Shown: positions 35,246 to 45,293, numbered from the stretch's first letter. The stretch is 64,000 bases of DNA from Bacillus sp. 2B10 (GCA_003946805.1 RPSH01000003.1:124001-188000); one strand, 5' to 3'. Notes: generated by a model from the letters alone, not told the origin. Made by a program: numbers and translations.

Positions 35246-36352
35246 ATGAGCGACAAGGGCCCATGGGGCGGCGGCGGCGATTCCGGGAACGGGTCGGGCG
35301 GTGGCGGGGGCGATGACGGCCCGCGCAACCCGTGGTCGATGCCGCCCGCGGGCAAGCGGGGCAAGATCGGCGGATCGACCTCGCTCGACGATTTCCTGAA
35401 GCGGGCGCGCACCGGCGGGCCCGGCGGCGGGCCGTCGTTTCCGGCCAATGCCGGGCGGCTGTGGCTGGCCGCGGTGGCGGCGCTGGTGCTGGTGTGGATC
35501 GCCTTCACCAGCTTCCATTCGATCGGCCCGCAGGAACGCGGCGTCGTGACCATGTTCGGAAAATATGCCGGCACGCTCAATCCCGGCATCCAGTTCACCC
35601 TGCCCGCACCCATCATGCGCGTGCAGGTGGAGGATGTGCAGAACACCCGGACCGAAGGCTTTCCGGCAAGCGGCAACCAGGCGAACCTGATGCTGACCGG
35701 CGACCAGAACATCGTCGACCTCGCCTATTCGGTGCGCTGGAACATCAAGTCGCCGGAAGATTACGTGTTCGAGATCAAGAACCCGCAGGAAACCGTCCGC
35801 GCCGTCGCCGAGAGCGCGATGCGCGCGGCGGTGGCGAGCAAGACGCTGACCGAGGCGATCGGATCGGGACGCGGCGAGATCGAGAGCGACGTGCAGGTGC
35901 GGATGCAGACCCTGCTCGACGAATATCAGTCGGGCGTGCGCGTGCTGGGCGTCAGCATCCAGAAGGCGGCGGCCCCGGCCGAGGTCGACGACGCGTTCAA
36001 GGCGGTGACGGCGGCGCAGCAGGAGGCGCAGTCGAACCTCAACACCTCGCGCGGCTATGCGCAGCAGGTGATCGCGCGGGCACAGGGCGACGCGACCGAA
36101 TTCGACAAGCTGTACGAACAATATCGCCTGGCGCCCGACGTCACCCGGCGGCGGCTTTATTACGAGACCATGGAGCAGGTGTTGAACCGCGCCGACAAGA
36201 CGATCGTCCAGCCCGGCGTGCAGGCCTATCTGCCGCTGCCCGAAGTGCGCCGCCAGCAACAGGCGACGCCCGAACCGGAGGCGCCGGCCCCGGCGCCACA
36301 GGCACAGGGTTCGCAGCCCCAGACCTCGCAGGCAGCGGGAGCGGCACGATGA
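35246..36352 (+). CDS. hflK: HflK, membrane protease regulator
   Basis: 368 residues from ATG 35246 (MSDKGPWGGGGD); the in-frame upstream ATG at 35201 falls on the likely promoter. A Gly-rich cytoplasmic leader, one membrane segment (about residues 70-92), then the SPFH/band 7 domain: SIGPQERGVVTMFGKYAG and AVASKTLTEAIGSGRGEIE, followed by a helical region and a proline/glutamine-rich tail. HflK with HflC forms a cage around FtsH that controls membrane protein turnover. Confidence 0.92.
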   Translation: MSDKGPWGGGGDSGNGSGGGGGDDGPRNPWSMPPAGKRGKIGGSTSLDDFLKRARTGGPGGGPSFPANAGRLWLAAVAALVLVWIAFTSFHSIGPQERGVVTMFGKYAGTLNPGIQFTLPAPIMRVQVEDVQNTRTEGFPASGNQANLMLTGDQNIVDLAYSVRWNIKSPEDYVFEIKNPQETVRAVAESAMRAAVASKTLTEAIGSGRGEIESDVQVRMQTLLDEYQSGVRVLGVSIQKAAAPAEVDDAFKAVTAAQQEAQSNLNTSRGYAQQVIARAQGDATEFDKLYEQYRLAPDVTRRRLYYETMEQVLNRADKTIVQPGVQAYLPLPEVRRQQQATPEPEAPAPAPQAQGSQPQTSQAAGAAR

Positions 36353-37218
36353 ACCGTACGCTACGCAATCCGATGGGGATCGGCATCGCCCTGCTGGTGC
36401 TGGTCATCCTGTTGTTCAGTACCGTGGTGATCGTGCCGGAAACGCGGCAGGCGGTGATCCTGCGCTTCCAGAAGCCGGTCGGCATCCTCAACCCCTATCG
36501 CGCCGACCAGCCGTTCGGGCGGACCGGGGCGGGACTGGTCGCGAAGATCCCGTTCCTCGACCGGGTGGTGTGGATCGACAAGCGCGTGCTCGACATCGAG
36601 CTGAACAACCAGCCGGTGCTGTCGACCGACCAGCTGCGGCTGGAGGTCGACGCCTTTGCCCGGTTCCGCATCGTCGATCCGTTGCAGGCGGTGATTTCCA
36701 CCGGTTCGACCGCGAATACCGAGGAGCGCGTCGCCAACCAGCTCGAACCGCTGCTGTCGTCGGCGCTGCGCGCCGAACTGGGCCGGCGGACGTTCGCGTC
36801 GCTGCTCACTCCCGAACGCGGTGCGGTGATGGACAATATCCAGAATGCGCTGCAGCGGACCGCGCGGCAATATGGCGCGGAAATCGTCGACGTGCGGATC
36901 AAGCATGCCGACCTGCCCGATGGCAGCCCGCTGCAATCGGCGCTGACGCGGATGCGCTCGGCGCGCGAACAGGAGGCGGCGACGATCCGGGCGCAGGGGC
37001 AGCGCGACGCACAGGTCGTACGCGCCAATGCCGAGGCGGAAGCCGCGCGCATCTATGCCGCGAGCTTTGGCAAGGACGCCGATTTCTATGCGTTCTGGCG
37101 GGCGATGCAGTCGTATCGCACCACCTTTGCCGGGGCGCCGGGACAGGGCGGATCGACGTCGATCATCCTGTCGCCGGAGAACGGGTATCTGCGCGAATTC
37201 GGTGGCCGGGAACGCTGA
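36349..37218 (+). CDS. hflC: HflC, membrane protease regulator
   Basis: 289 residues. Membrane anchor GIALLVLVILLFSTVVIV, then the SPFH domain: VPETRQAVILRFQKPVG and LRAELGRRTFASLLTPERG, and a long helical segment (RSAREQEAATIRAQGQRDAQ). Partner of HflK; the genes overlap by 4 nt (ATGA). degP follows 93 nt downstream, a common arrangement that couples FtsH control with periplasmic proteolysis. Confidence 0.93.
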   Translation: MNRTLRNPMGIGIALLVLVILLFSTVVIVPETRQAVILRFQKPVGILNPYRADQPFGRTGAGLVAKIPFLDRVVWIDKRVLDIELNNQPVLSTDQLRLEVDAFARFRIVDPLQAVISTGSTANTEERVANQLEPLLSSALRAELGRRTFASLLTPERGAVMDNIQNALQRTARQYGAEIVDVRIKHADLPDGSPLQSALTRMRSAREQEAATIRAQGQRDAQVVRANAEAEAARIYAASFGKDADFYAFWRAMQSYRTTFAGAPGQGGSTSIILSPENGYLREFGGRER

Positions 37219-37311
37219 GGCGCTTCCGGACATTCAATCCGCGTTCAGCAACGTAGTGGCAGGTTCGCCCCCGAAGGGGTTGTGAGCCAAATTCGAGAGG
37301 ACCATCCAACC

Positions 37312-38841
37312 GTGCGTTACGCCTACGCCATTACATCCGCACTTTTGCTGGGCGGCGCTGCCGCCACCCTGACGCTCAACCCGTCGGATGCGCAGACCGC
37401 GCAGAACGAGCCGGGCGCGATCAATGCGATCTCCGCGCCGCGCGCGGGCGCGCCGATGAGCTTTGCCGACATGGTCGCGCGGCTGTCGCCGGCGGTCGTC
37501 AACATCTCGACCACGCAGCGCATCACCGTGGCGCAGCAGGCCAATCCGTTCTCGGGCACGCCGTTCGAACAGTTCTTCGGCGGTCGCGGCGGCGGCGGCG
37601 GTGCGGCCCCGCGCACGCAGGAGGCGCAGTCGCTGGGGTCGGGATTCCTGATCTCCAACGACGGCTATATCGTCACCAACAACCATGTCGTGTCGGCCGG
37701 TGCGGAAGGCGCGACGGTCGAATCGATCACGGTCACGCTGGCCGACCAGAAGGAATACAAGGCGCGGCTGATCGGGCGCGACGAACTGTCCGACCTTGCG
37801 GTGCTCAAGATCGACGGCGCGAACTTCCCGTACGTGCGCTTCGGCGATTCGCGCCAGACCCGCGTCGGCGACTGGATCCTGACGATCGGCAACCCGCTGG
37901 GCCAGTCGGGCACGGTCACCGCCGGCATCGTCTCCGCGCTGAACCGCGTCGGGCAGGGTCCGTACGACCGCTTCATCCAGACCGATGCCGCGATCAACCG
38001 CGGCAATTCGGGCGGCCCGATGTTCGACATGCAGGGCAACGTCATCGGCATCAATTCGCAGATCCTGTCGCCGACCGGCGGCAATATCGGCATCGGCTTC
38101 GCGATTCCCGCCGAACAGGCCAAGCCGATCGTCGACAAGCTGATGAAGGGGCAGTCGGTCTCGCGCGGCTATCTGGGCCTGACGCAGCAGGAGATTACCG
38201 CCGACATCGCCGCCGCGCTGAACATCACCAAGGATCGCGGCGCGCTGGTCAACGGCGTGTCGCCGGGCGAGCCGGCGGCGCGTGCCGGCGTCCGTCCGGG
38301 CGACGTCATCCTGACCGTCAACGGCAAGGAGATCACCGCCCAGCAGTCGCTGACCTATCTGGTCGGCAACGAGGCGCCGGGCAGCCGCGTCACGCTGGAC
38401 GTGCTGCGCGACGGCAAGCGGCAGCAGATCCCCGTCACGCTGGGTACGCGTCCGACCAACGACCAGCTGGCGGCGCAGAACGAGCGGTTCGATCCCGATA
38501 CCGCGCCGACGACGCCGCGGGCGACCACCAACCTGGCGGCGACCGCCGGGCTGGTCGTGCAGCCGCTGACCCCGCAGATCGCGCGGCAGCTGCGGCTCGA
38601 TTCGACCATCCGCGGCGTCGTCGTCGCCGATGTCGATCCCAACAGCGACGCGGCGACCAAGGGGCTGCGCCGTGGCGTTGTGATCCAGAGCGTCAACCGC
38701 CAGCCGGTCACGACCGAAGCCGAACTGATCCGTGCGATCCAGCAGGCACGCGCGAGTGGTGCCAAGCAGGTGCTGATATACGCACAGCTGCCCGGATCGC
38801 CATTCGCCCAGTTCGTGCCGATCGGCATCGAGGCCAAGTAA
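37312..38841 (+). CDS. degP: DegP/HtrA-type periplasmic serine protease
   Basis: 509 residues from GTG 37312, which sits behind GAGAGGA and begins a credible signal sequence (RYAYAITSALLLGGAAATL); an in-frame GTG at 37282 is the alternative. Trypsin-like core with His in VTNNHVV (near 124), Asp in LSDLAVLK and Ser in NRGNSGGPMFD (near 232). Two PDZ domains follow, with GVRPGDVILTVNGKEI and KGLRRGVVIQSVNRQP. Degrades or refolds misfolded envelope proteins. A strong terminator ends the operon. Confidence 0.94.
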   Translation: MRYAYAITSALLLGGAAATLTLNPSDAQTAQNEPGAINAISAPRAGAPMSFADMVARLSPAVVNISTTQRITVAQQANPFSGTPFEQFFGGRGGGGGAAPRTQEAQSLGSGFLISNDGYIVTNNHVVSAGAEGATVESITVTLADQKEYKARLIGRDELSDLAVLKIDGANFPYVRFGDSRQTRVGDWILTIGNPLGQSGTVTAGIVSALNRVGQGPYDRFIQTDAAINRGNSGGPMFDMQGNVIGINSQILSPTGGNIGIGFAIPAEQAKPIVDKLMKGQSVSRGYLGLTQQEITADIAAALNITKDRGALVNGVSPGEPAARAGVRPGDVILTVNGKEITAQQSLTYLVGNEAPGSRVTLDVLRDGKRQQIPVTLGTRPTNDQLAAQNERFDPDTAPTTPRATTNLAATAGLVVQPLTPQIARQLRLDSTIRGVVVADVDPNSDAATKGLRRGVVIQSVNRQPVTTEAELIRAIQQARASGAKQVLIYAQLPGSPFAQFVPIGIEAK

Positions 38842-38853
38842 CGACAGCAACGA

Positions 38854-38881
38854 GGGCGGTGGAAATTCCACCGCCCTTTTT
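38854..38881 (+). terminator. Strong intrinsic terminator after degP
   Basis: GGGCGGTGGAA (38854-38864) and TTCCACCGCCC (38866-38876) form a perfect 11-bp stem with a 1-nt nominal loop, followed by five T. It ends the hflK-hflC-degP transcript 12 nt past the stop. Confidence 0.9.
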
Positions 38882-38952
38882 CCTGCGTCCGCTGCGAAGA
38901 TTGCCTGTACCTGAAACCCGGTCCATATCCCGTGCATGATCTGGGACAGGCC

Positions 38953-40620
38953 ATGACCGACACCGAACTCTTCCTCGGCGCTACCGCAGACGGCCTCCGC
39001 CAGTCGCTGGTGCTGAAACGTGCCAATCGCCACGGGTTGATCGCGGGCGCGACCGGTACCGGCAAGACCGTGACGTTGCAGGGGCTGGCCGAGAATTTCT
39101 CCGCCGCCGGGGTGCCGGTGTTCGTGGCGGACGTGAAGGGCGACCTGTCGGGCATCGCCATGGCGGGCAGCGCGACGGCCAAGGCGCACGCCGCCTTTGC
39201 AGAGCGGGCCGCGGCGATCGGTGACGGCGACTGGCAATATCGCGACACGCCGGTCGTGTTCTGGGACCTGTTCGGCGAGAGCGGCCATCCGATCCGGGCG
39301 ACGGTGTCGGAAATGGGGCCGCTGCTGCTGGCGCGGATGCTCAACCTGAACGACGTGCAGGAAGGGGTGCTCAACATCGCCTTCCACGTCGCCGACGCGG
39401 ACGGGCTGCTGCTGCTCGACCTCGACGATCTTCAGGCGATGCTGGCGCATTGCGCCGAGCGCGCCGACGAACTGACCACCAGATACGGCAATGTCGGCAA
39501 GCAGTCGGTCGGCGCGATCCAGCGCGCGCTGTTGCAGTTGCGGACGCAGGGGGGCGACCGCTTCTTCGGCGAACCGGCGCTCGACCTCGCCGATTTCATG
39601 CGGGTCGCCGATGACGGGCGCGGCATCGTGTCGGTGCTCGCCGCCGACAAGCTGATGGCGTCGCCGCAGCTCTACGCCACCTTCCTGTTGTGGCTGCTGT
39701 CCGAATTGTTCGAGACGCTGCCCGAGGTGGGCGATCCCGACAAGCCGAAGCTCGTCTTCTTCTTCGACGAGGCGCATCTGCTGTTCGACGATGCGTCGGA
39801 CGCCCTGGTCGACAAGGTCGAACAGGTCGTGCGGCTGATCCGGTCGAAGGGGGTCGGCATCTATTTCGTGACGCAGAACCCGATCGACATTCCCGATGCG
39901 ATCGCCGGGCAGCTTGGCAACCGGGTGCAGCACGCGCTGCGCGCGTTTACGCCCAAGGAAGCGCGCGCGATCAGGGCCGCCGCCGAAACCTTTCGCCCCA
40001 ATCCGAAGCTGGACGTCGCGCAGGCGATCACCGAGTTGAAGACCGGCGAGGCGCTGGTGTCGGTGTTGCAGGCCGACGGATCGCCGAGCCCGGTCGAACG
40101 CACGCTGATCCGCCCGCCGCGGTCGCGCGTCGGGCCGGTCACCCCGGTCGAGCGCGGCGTGCTTACCCAGACCGACGCGATCGGCGAGCGCTACGACACC
40201 GCGATCGACCGCGAATCGGCGGCCGAACTGCTGGGTGCCAAGGCCGAGGAAGCCGCCGCTGCCGCTGCCGCCGCCAGGGCGCAGGTCGCGGCGGACAAGG
40301 AGGCGGCGCTCCGGGCGAGGGAAGACGCGCGCGCCGCCAAGGAGGCCGAGCGCCAGCGCCTTGCCGAACAGCGTGACGCCGACCGGGCGAGGCGCGAGGA
40401 CGAAAAGGCGGCGCGTGCCGCCGAACGCGAGGCGGCGAACAATCCGTGGAGCCGCGCCACCCAGTCGGCGACGCGGTCGGCCGGGTCGGCGGTCGGGCGG
40501 ATCGTCGTCAACGAGATCGGCAAGCAGGTGTTCGGCACGACGCGCGGCGGCCGGGCGAAGGGTGGCGGAGTCGTCGGCGGGCTGCTGCGCGGCGTGCTGG
40601 GCGGATTGTTCCGCGGGTAG
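38953..40620 (+). CDS. HerA-like P-loop ATPase (DUF853)
   Basis: 555 residues from ATG 38953. Walker A GATGTGKT at 32-39, Walker [16 protein letters not shown] near residue 275, sensor-like [13 protein letters not shown] and arginine-containing [18 protein letters not shown]. This is the DUF853 branch of HerA/FtsK-like hexameric ATPases. From about residue 420 to 500 there is an Ala/Glu/Arg-rich coiled coil and then a Gly-rich tail ending [22 protein letters not shown]- or membrane-associated motor is possible; the role in bacteria is not established. Confidence 0.85.
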   Translation: MTDTELFLGATADGLRQSLVLKRANRHGLIAGATGTGKTVTLQGLAENFSAAGVPVFVADVKGDLSGIAMAGSATAKAHAAFAERAAAIGDGDWQYRDTPVVFWDLFGESGHPIRATVSEMGPLLLARMLNLNDVQEGVLNIAFHVADADGLLLLDLDDLQAMLAHCAERADELTTRYGNVGKQSVGAIQRALLQLRTQGGDRFFGEPALDLADFMRVADDGRGIVSVLAADKLMASPQLYATFLLWLLSELFETLPEVGDPDKPKLVFFFDEAHLLFDDASDALVDKVEQVVRLIRSKGVGIYFVTQNPIDIPDAIAGQLGNRVQHALRAFTPKEARAIRAAAETFRPNPKLDVAQAITELKTGEALVSVLQADGSPSPVERTLIRPPRSRVGPVTPVERGVLTQTDAIGERYDTAIDRESAAELLGAKAEEAAAAAAAARAQVAADKEAALRAREDARAAKEAERQRLAEQRDADRARREDEKAARAAEREAANNPWSRATQSATRSAGSAVGRIVVNEIGKQVFGTTRGGRAKGGGVVGGLLRGVLGGLFRG

Positions 40621-40626
40621 CACGGC

Positions 40627-41553
40627 GTGACGATCCAGCATGTAACCGGCGGGACCGAGACGCCCGGCATCCCGCGCACGCTGTTCGCGATGCCGCCGGG
40701 CATGGCGATCCGCTACGACCAGCCCGATGCGCGGCTGGCCGATTACATCACCGGCTATCACCTCTATGCCGCCAGCGGGCCGGCGGCGACGGGACTGGAG
40801 AACTGGTTCCTGCCGGGCACCGCCAATGTCCGCGTGACGCTGGACGCCGGGCCGATCGCGGTGTCGATCGGGCGCTTCACATGCGAATCCCTTCCGCAGG
40901 CCAGTCTGTTCGGGCCGACCAGCCATGCGATCCACACTGTCACGAACGGCGGGGTGATGATCGGGTTCGGCATCAGTGCGCTGGGCTGGTCGCGATTCTT
41001 CGACGGCGGGGCGGATCGCCATGCCGACCGGATCGTGCCGCTCGACGATGCGGCGCCGGGGTTCGGGCAGCGGCTGGTCGCGACGCTGTCGGCGGTGCGC
41101 GACGAACGGGGGGTGAAGCCGACGCTCGACCGGTTCCTGCTGGACGAGATCGGTCCGCCCTCCGCGGACGAGGAGCAGATCCGGGCGATCGCGCGGCTGG
41201 TGACCGACGACACCCCCGATGCGATCGCCGAGGTGGCGGAACGCTGGGGGATGTCGCCCGAGCGGCTGCGGCGACTGTGCAAGCGGCATTTCGGCTTCGT
41301 GCCCAAGACGCTGCTGATCCGGTCGCGCTTCCTGCGTTCGCTGGTGCCGCTGATCGAGGCGAAGGGCGAGATCGACTATTCGAACATCGATCCGGGCTAT
41401 GTCAGCGCATCGCACTTCCTGCGCGATGCCCATGCCGTGCTGGGGACGACGCCGCGCCGGTTCCTGCATGCGCAGACCGAGTTCCTGGTGGCGAGCCTGC
41501 GGGCGCGGGCGGCGGTGCTGGGCAGCGCGACGCAGGCGTTGCACCGGTTGTAG
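40627..41553 (+). CDS. AraC-family transcriptional regulator
   Basis: 308 residues from GTG 40627, 6 nt after the ATPase stop. The N-terminal two thirds (YDQPDARLADYITGYHLYAA) is a sensing domain with no clear relatives here. The C-terminal 100 residues are the HTH_18 module: AIAEVAERWGMSPERLRRLCKRHFG as first helix-turn-helix and GYVSASHFLRDAHAVLGTTPRRF as second. Effector and targets unknown; cotranscription with the ATPase gene is likely. Confidence 0.85.
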   Translation: MTIQHVTGGTETPGIPRTLFAMPPGMAIRYDQPDARLADYITGYHLYAASGPAATGLENWFLPGTANVRVTLDAGPIAVSIGRFTCESLPQASLFGPTSHAIHTVTNGGVMIGFGISALGWSRFFDGGADRHADRIVPLDDAAPGFGQRLVATLSAVRDERGVKPTLDRFLLDEIGPPSADEEQIRAIARLVTDDTPDAIAEVAERWGMSPERLRRLCKRHFGFVPKTLLIRSRFLRSLVPLIEAKGEIDYSNIDPGYVSASHFLRDAHAVLGTTPRRFLHAQTEFLVASLRARAAVLGSATQALHRL

Positions 41554-41580
41554 GGGCGAGTTCTTACCTTCTGTCCACAA

Positions 41581-41666
41581 ACGTCATTCCAGCGCAGGCT
41601 GGAATCTCCCGTGGCAGGCAGACCGCCCTTGCAACGGGGATATCCCAGCCTGCGCTGGGATGACGT
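41581..41666. repeat. Family A inverted-repeat unit (A6)
   Basis: ACGTCATTCCAGCGCAGGCT on the left and AGCCTGCGCTGGGATGACGT on the right, in the convergent gap between the AraC gene and the GH130 gene. Confidence 0.85.
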
Positions 41667-41707
41667 GCGTTGCAATGGAAGGGACGGCGTGACCCGCTCG
41701 CCCCGCG

Positions 41708-42988
41708 TCACATCGCCGCCAGCAGCGCCTCGATCGTGACGAAGGCGAAGGCTACCGAGCTGTCTGCCACGCCATAGGGAATGAATATGCGGTCGCCGTG
41801 GCGCAGCGCGCCGCATGAATAGACGACGTTGGGGACGTAGCCCTCGCGGTCCTCGTTCGCCGCCGCGAGGATCGGTTCGCGGGTGCGGCCGATCACCCTC
41901 GACGGATCGTCCTTGTCGAGCAGCACCGCGCCGATCGCATATTTGCGCATCGCGCCGACGCCATGGGTCAGCAGCAGCCAGCCCTGGTCGATCTCGATCG
42001 GCGGGCCGCAATTGCCGATCTGCACCAGCTCCCACGGATAGACGGGCTTGAGCAGCAGCTCGCCCTCGTCCCAATGGGTCAGCGTGTCGGATTTGATGAG
42101 GAACAGGTTTTCGCCGTCCTGCCGGCCGATCATCATGTACTGGCCGTTCACCTTGCGCGGGAACAGGCCCATGCCCTTGTTCCGCGCGGCGCTGCCAGTC
42201 ATCGGGACGAGGTCGAACGCGCGGAAGTCGCGGGTGCGCAGCAGCTCCGACTGGATCATCGAGCCATTATAGGCGGTGTAGGTGCCGAGCCATTCGGACG
42301 TGCCGTCGTCATGGGTGAAGTGGACGAGGCGCATGTCCTCCAGCCCCTTCGACTGCGCCTGCGTGATCGGGAAGATCACCGTGCCCGACAGCGTCGAATC
42401 GCGGTGGCGGAAGACGGTGACCTCGCCCTCGGGCGCCTCGTCCTCCTCGCCGATCGCGTCGGCGGCGGTGGCGAAGGGCGGCTCGGGCGCCAGCACCAGT
42501 TCGTTCTCGTCGGTGATGATGCCTTCGCGGAAGGCGACCGACGAGATATGCCCTTCGCCGACCGCGCGCAGCGACATCAGGATGCGCAGGGATCCGTCGG
42601 GCATGCCGGTCTGGTCGAAATGCGGCACCGCGCTGGGGTTCATCAGCGCGGCGGCGGCATAGCTGTATTCGTGGCAGAAATAGGCACCGATCAGCTGGCG
42701 CTTCTCGTCGCTGATCGTGCTGCCGTCGAGGCCGAGCACCGTCTCGATCTCGTCATAGCGGGTCATGAACACGCGGCGCGTCTGCCAATGGCGCGCCTCG
42801 AAGTCCTTGAGCACGGTTTCGAGCTGGGCGCGGGTTTCCTGGGCCGACATGGCCAGCACTTCGCCCACCAGCCGTTCGGTCCGGCTGGGGGCCGAACCGT
42901 TGCGCTGCCATGCGATATGAAACGGGCGCACCACCACGCGCGAAGGGTCGGCGTAGAGCCGCATGGGGTGGTTGTAGATATCCAGCAT
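41708..42988 (-). CDS. Glycoside hydrolase family 130 (mannoside phosphorylase-like)
   Basis: About 426 residues; ATG 42988 is preferred, ATG 42964 is possible. Features of the five-bladed GH130 propeller: NPSAVPHFDQTGMPDGSLRI, VHFTHDDGTSEWLGTYTAYN (with the likely catalytic Asp nearby), ARNKGMGLFPRKVNGQYMMI, IGNCGPPIEIDQGWLLLTHG and REGYVPNVVYSCGALRHGD. GH130 enzymes phosphorolyse or hydrolyse beta-mannosides such as beta-1,4- or beta-1,2-mannans. The gene lies 37 nt after the GT4 gene, so a synthesis/turnover pair is likely. Confidence 0.85.
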   Translation of the reverse strand: MLDIYNHPMRLYADPSRVVVRPFHIAWQRNGSAPSRTERLVGEVLAMSAQETRAQLETVLKDFEARHWQTRRVFMTRYDEIETVLGLDGSTISDEKRQLIGAYFCHEYSYAAAALMNPSAVPHFDQTGMPDGSLRILMSLRAVGEGHISSVAFREGIITDENELVLAPEPPFATAADAIGEEDEAPEGEVTVFRHRDSTLSGTVIFPITQAQSKGLEDMRLVHFTHDDGTSEWLGTYTAYNGSMIQSELLRTRDFRAFDLVPMTGSAARNKGMGLFPRKVNGQYMMIGRQDGENLFLIKSDTLTHWDEGELLLKPVYPWELVQIGNCGPPIEIDQGWLLLTHGVGAMRKYAIGAVLLDKDDPSRVIGRTREPILAAANEDREGYVPNVVYSCGALRHGDRIFIPYGVADSSVAFAFVTIEALLAAM

Positions 42989-43025
42989 TCGCGCGTCCAA
43001 TAGTCCCGGCAAATGCCGCGGCCGG

Positions 43026-45293
43026 TCAGGCCACGGCGCGGCGCGGGTCTGCCACGGATGCGCGTCCCTTTGAAAGGGCGGAAATCGCACAGGACGCCAA
43101 TTGCAGCGCCAGAATCGACTCCGCCCCCTGATTGCGGTTCAATCCGGTGGGCATCAGCCCGTCGAAACAGCCGCCGTCGCCGACCGTCGCCAGCGGCAGG
43201 TCGAGATCGTTGGCGCCGAGATACCAGTTATACGCCTTGATCGCCTCGTCGCGCCAGCGGACGTCGCCGGTCGCTTCCCATGCGGCGGCGCAGGTTTCGA
43301 CGGTCGCCTGTGCCTCCAGCGGCTGCTGGTCGAAGGGCAGCGGCTCGGCATAGGGGCGGCCGAAGCTCTCGGTCCCGACCGCGCGGAAACGGCCCTCGGG
43401 CGAGGTCTGGCGCTCGACGATCCAGTCGAGCGTGTCGAGCCCGACCTGCAGGAAATCGTCGCGCCCGAGCGCCTTGCCCGCACGGATCATCGCTTCGGGC
43501 AGGCGGGCATTGTCATAGGCCAGCACGATTTCGAACCAGCGCCATTCGGGCCGCCGCGCGGCATCCAGCAGCGTCACCAGTTCGTCGCCGAAGCGGGTCG
43601 CGATCTCGGTCGAGAGCGCATGGCCGGGATTGATGTCGAGCATCGCGACGGCGCCCAGCATCGCAAAGGCGCGCGCGCGCGGGCTGCCGAGGTCGAGCGC
43701 GATCGATGCGGTCTGTTCGTACAGCGACATCGCCCAGTCGCGGTGCTTGCGCGACTGCGCATCGCGCGCGGTGATCGCCAGCGCCCACAGCGTACGGCCG
43801 TTGGAATCCTCCGACCCCTCGTCCTCGCACCAGGTACGGTCGAAATTCATGAAGTTGCGGAAGCGGCGGCGATCGGGGTTCCACGCATATTGCAGGAACG
43901 AGGCGTAGATCGTCGTCCACTTGTCGCGCAGGACGGGATCGATATCCTCGATCTGCGACATCAGGATCAGCGCGCGGGCATTGTCGTCGATGCAATAGCC
44001 GTGGCGACGATCGGGCACCGAATAGATCGAATGCTGCAACATGCCGGTCGCGTCGCTCATCCGTTCGACGGCGGCGAAATCGGGCTTGAGCGCGGTCAGG
44101 TCGGTGCCGGGGCGCACCCGCCGGGGGCGGGTGGCCACCGCCTGCACGATTTCGGTCATCGCCGCGTGAGCAAGGCACGGGAACAGCATCGTCCGGCCGC
44201 GGGCATAGGCGCGCGATGCCAGCGTGTTGCGGCGTGCGTCATTGCCCAGCAGGTCGACGATCTCGCGCGCGAAGGCGGCGGCATCGCCGAAGTCGACGAT
44301 CACCCCGTGCCCGTCGGCAAGGATTTCGGTCGCATGGACATAGGGGGTCGATACCACGACCTTGCCCACGCCCACCGCATAGGACAGCGTGCCCGACGTG
44401 ATCTGCGCCGGGTTGCTGTACGGCGTGACGTACAGGTCGGCCGCCTGGAGATAGTCGAGCAGTTCGTCCTGTTCGACGAAACCGTCGAGGAAACAGACAT
44501 TGTCGGCGACGCCCAGTTCGGCGGCCTGCGCCTTCAGCCGGTCGCGATACGCCTCGCCCTCATGCGCTACCAGATGCGGATGGGTCGCGCCCAGTACGAC
44601 GTAGAGCGCGTCGGGGTGCGATGCGGCGACGGTCGGCATCGCCTCGATCATCGTTTCGATCCCCTTGTTCGGGGCAAGCAGGCCGAAGGTCAGGATGACC
44701 GGGCGATCGGTCCAGCCGAAGCGGCCCTTCATCGATCCGGGTTCGACGAACGGGCGGTCGTGGACGCCGTGCGGGATCGTCACGATCTTGCGCGCGTCGG
44801 TGCCATGGACGCGCATCAGGATCTCGCGGCCCTTGTCGGCCATCACGATCACCTTCGCGGCGCGGCGCAGCAACGCTTCGAGCACGCGACGCTCGTCGGC
44901 ATTGGGATGTTCGAGGATGGTGTGCAGCGTGATGACGACGGGGACGTTCACCCGGTCGAGCAACGCGACGATATGTTCGCCCGCCGACCCGCCATAGATG
45001 CCGTATTCGTGCTGCACCCACACCGCCTGCGCACCGCTCGCCTCGATCCGGCGGGCGGCGTCGAGATAGGCGATGCGATCGTCCTGCGCGATGGCATGGG
45101 TGACTTCGGGCGGATAGGCATAGGCGCCGGGGCGGTCGTCCATCGCATAGACGTCGACGGCAAGATCGGGGTAACGATCGCGCAGCGCATTGAACGTGTC
45201 GGTGGTGAAGGTCGCGAGCCCGCACTTGCGAGGCAGGAAATTACCGATCAGCGCGATGCGATCGAGCGATTCCGAGGCGACCGTCCGGTCCAT
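43026..45293 (-). CDS. Two-domain protein: GT4 glycosyltransferase plus alpha/alpha-toroid domain
   Basis: 755 residues from ATG 45293 with AAAGGAACG upstream. Residues about 10-390 are a GT-B fold GT4: GNFLPRKCGLATFTTDTFNAL, VWVQHEYGIYGG, KIVTIPHGVHD, VILTFGLLAPNKGIETMIEA and the donor-site YVTPYSNPAQITSGTLSYAVGVGKV. Residues about 420-740 resemble an (alpha/alpha)6 toroid: YCIDDNARALILM, RTWCEDEGSEDSNGRTLWAL, WRWFEIVLAYDNARLPEAM and MPTGLNRNQGAESILALQLA. The second domain may bind or trim the glycan. Product unknown; the GH130 neighbour suggests a mannose polymer. Confidence 0.8.
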   Translation of the reverse strand: MDRTVASESLDRIALIGNFLPRKCGLATFTTDTFNALRDRYPDLAVDVYAMDDRPGAYAYPPEVTHAIAQDDRIAYLDAARRIEASGAQAVWVQHEYGIYGGSAGEHIVALLDRVNVPVVITLHTILEHPNADERRVLEALLRRAAKVIVMADKGREILMRVHGTDARKIVTIPHGVHDRPFVEPGSMKGRFGWTDRPVILTFGLLAPNKGIETMIEAMPTVAASHPDALYVVLGATHPHLVAHEGEAYRDRLKAQAAELGVADNVCFLDGFVEQDELLDYLQAADLYVTPYSNPAQITSGTLSYAVGVGKVVVSTPYVHATEILADGHGVIVDFGDAAAFAREIVDLLGNDARRNTLASRAYARGRTMLFPCLAHAAMTEIVQAVATRPRRVRPGTDLTALKPDFAAVERMSDATGMLQHSIYSVPDRRHGYCIDDNARALILMSQIEDIDPVLRDKWTTIYASFLQYAWNPDRRRFRNFMNFDRTWCEDEGSEDSNGRTLWALAITARDAQSRKHRDWAMSLYEQTASIALDLGSPRARAFAMLGAVAMLDINPGHALSTEIATRFGDELVTLLDAARRPEWRWFEIVLAYDNARLPEAMIRAGKALGRDDFLQVGLDTLDWIVERQTSPEGRFRAVGTESFGRPYAEPLPFDQQPLEAQATVETCAAAWEATGDVRWRDEAIKAYNWYLGANDLDLPLATVGDGGCFDGLMPTGLNRNQGAESILALQLASCAISALSKGRASVADPRRAVA

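Noticed and set aside
37234..41580. A 1448-codon minus-strand open frame opposite degP, the HerA-like gene and the AraC gene
   Set aside because: Compositional shadow; the three plus-strand genes have clear catalytic motifs and ribosome sites, and the antisense translation is low-complexity Arg/Gln/Asp.
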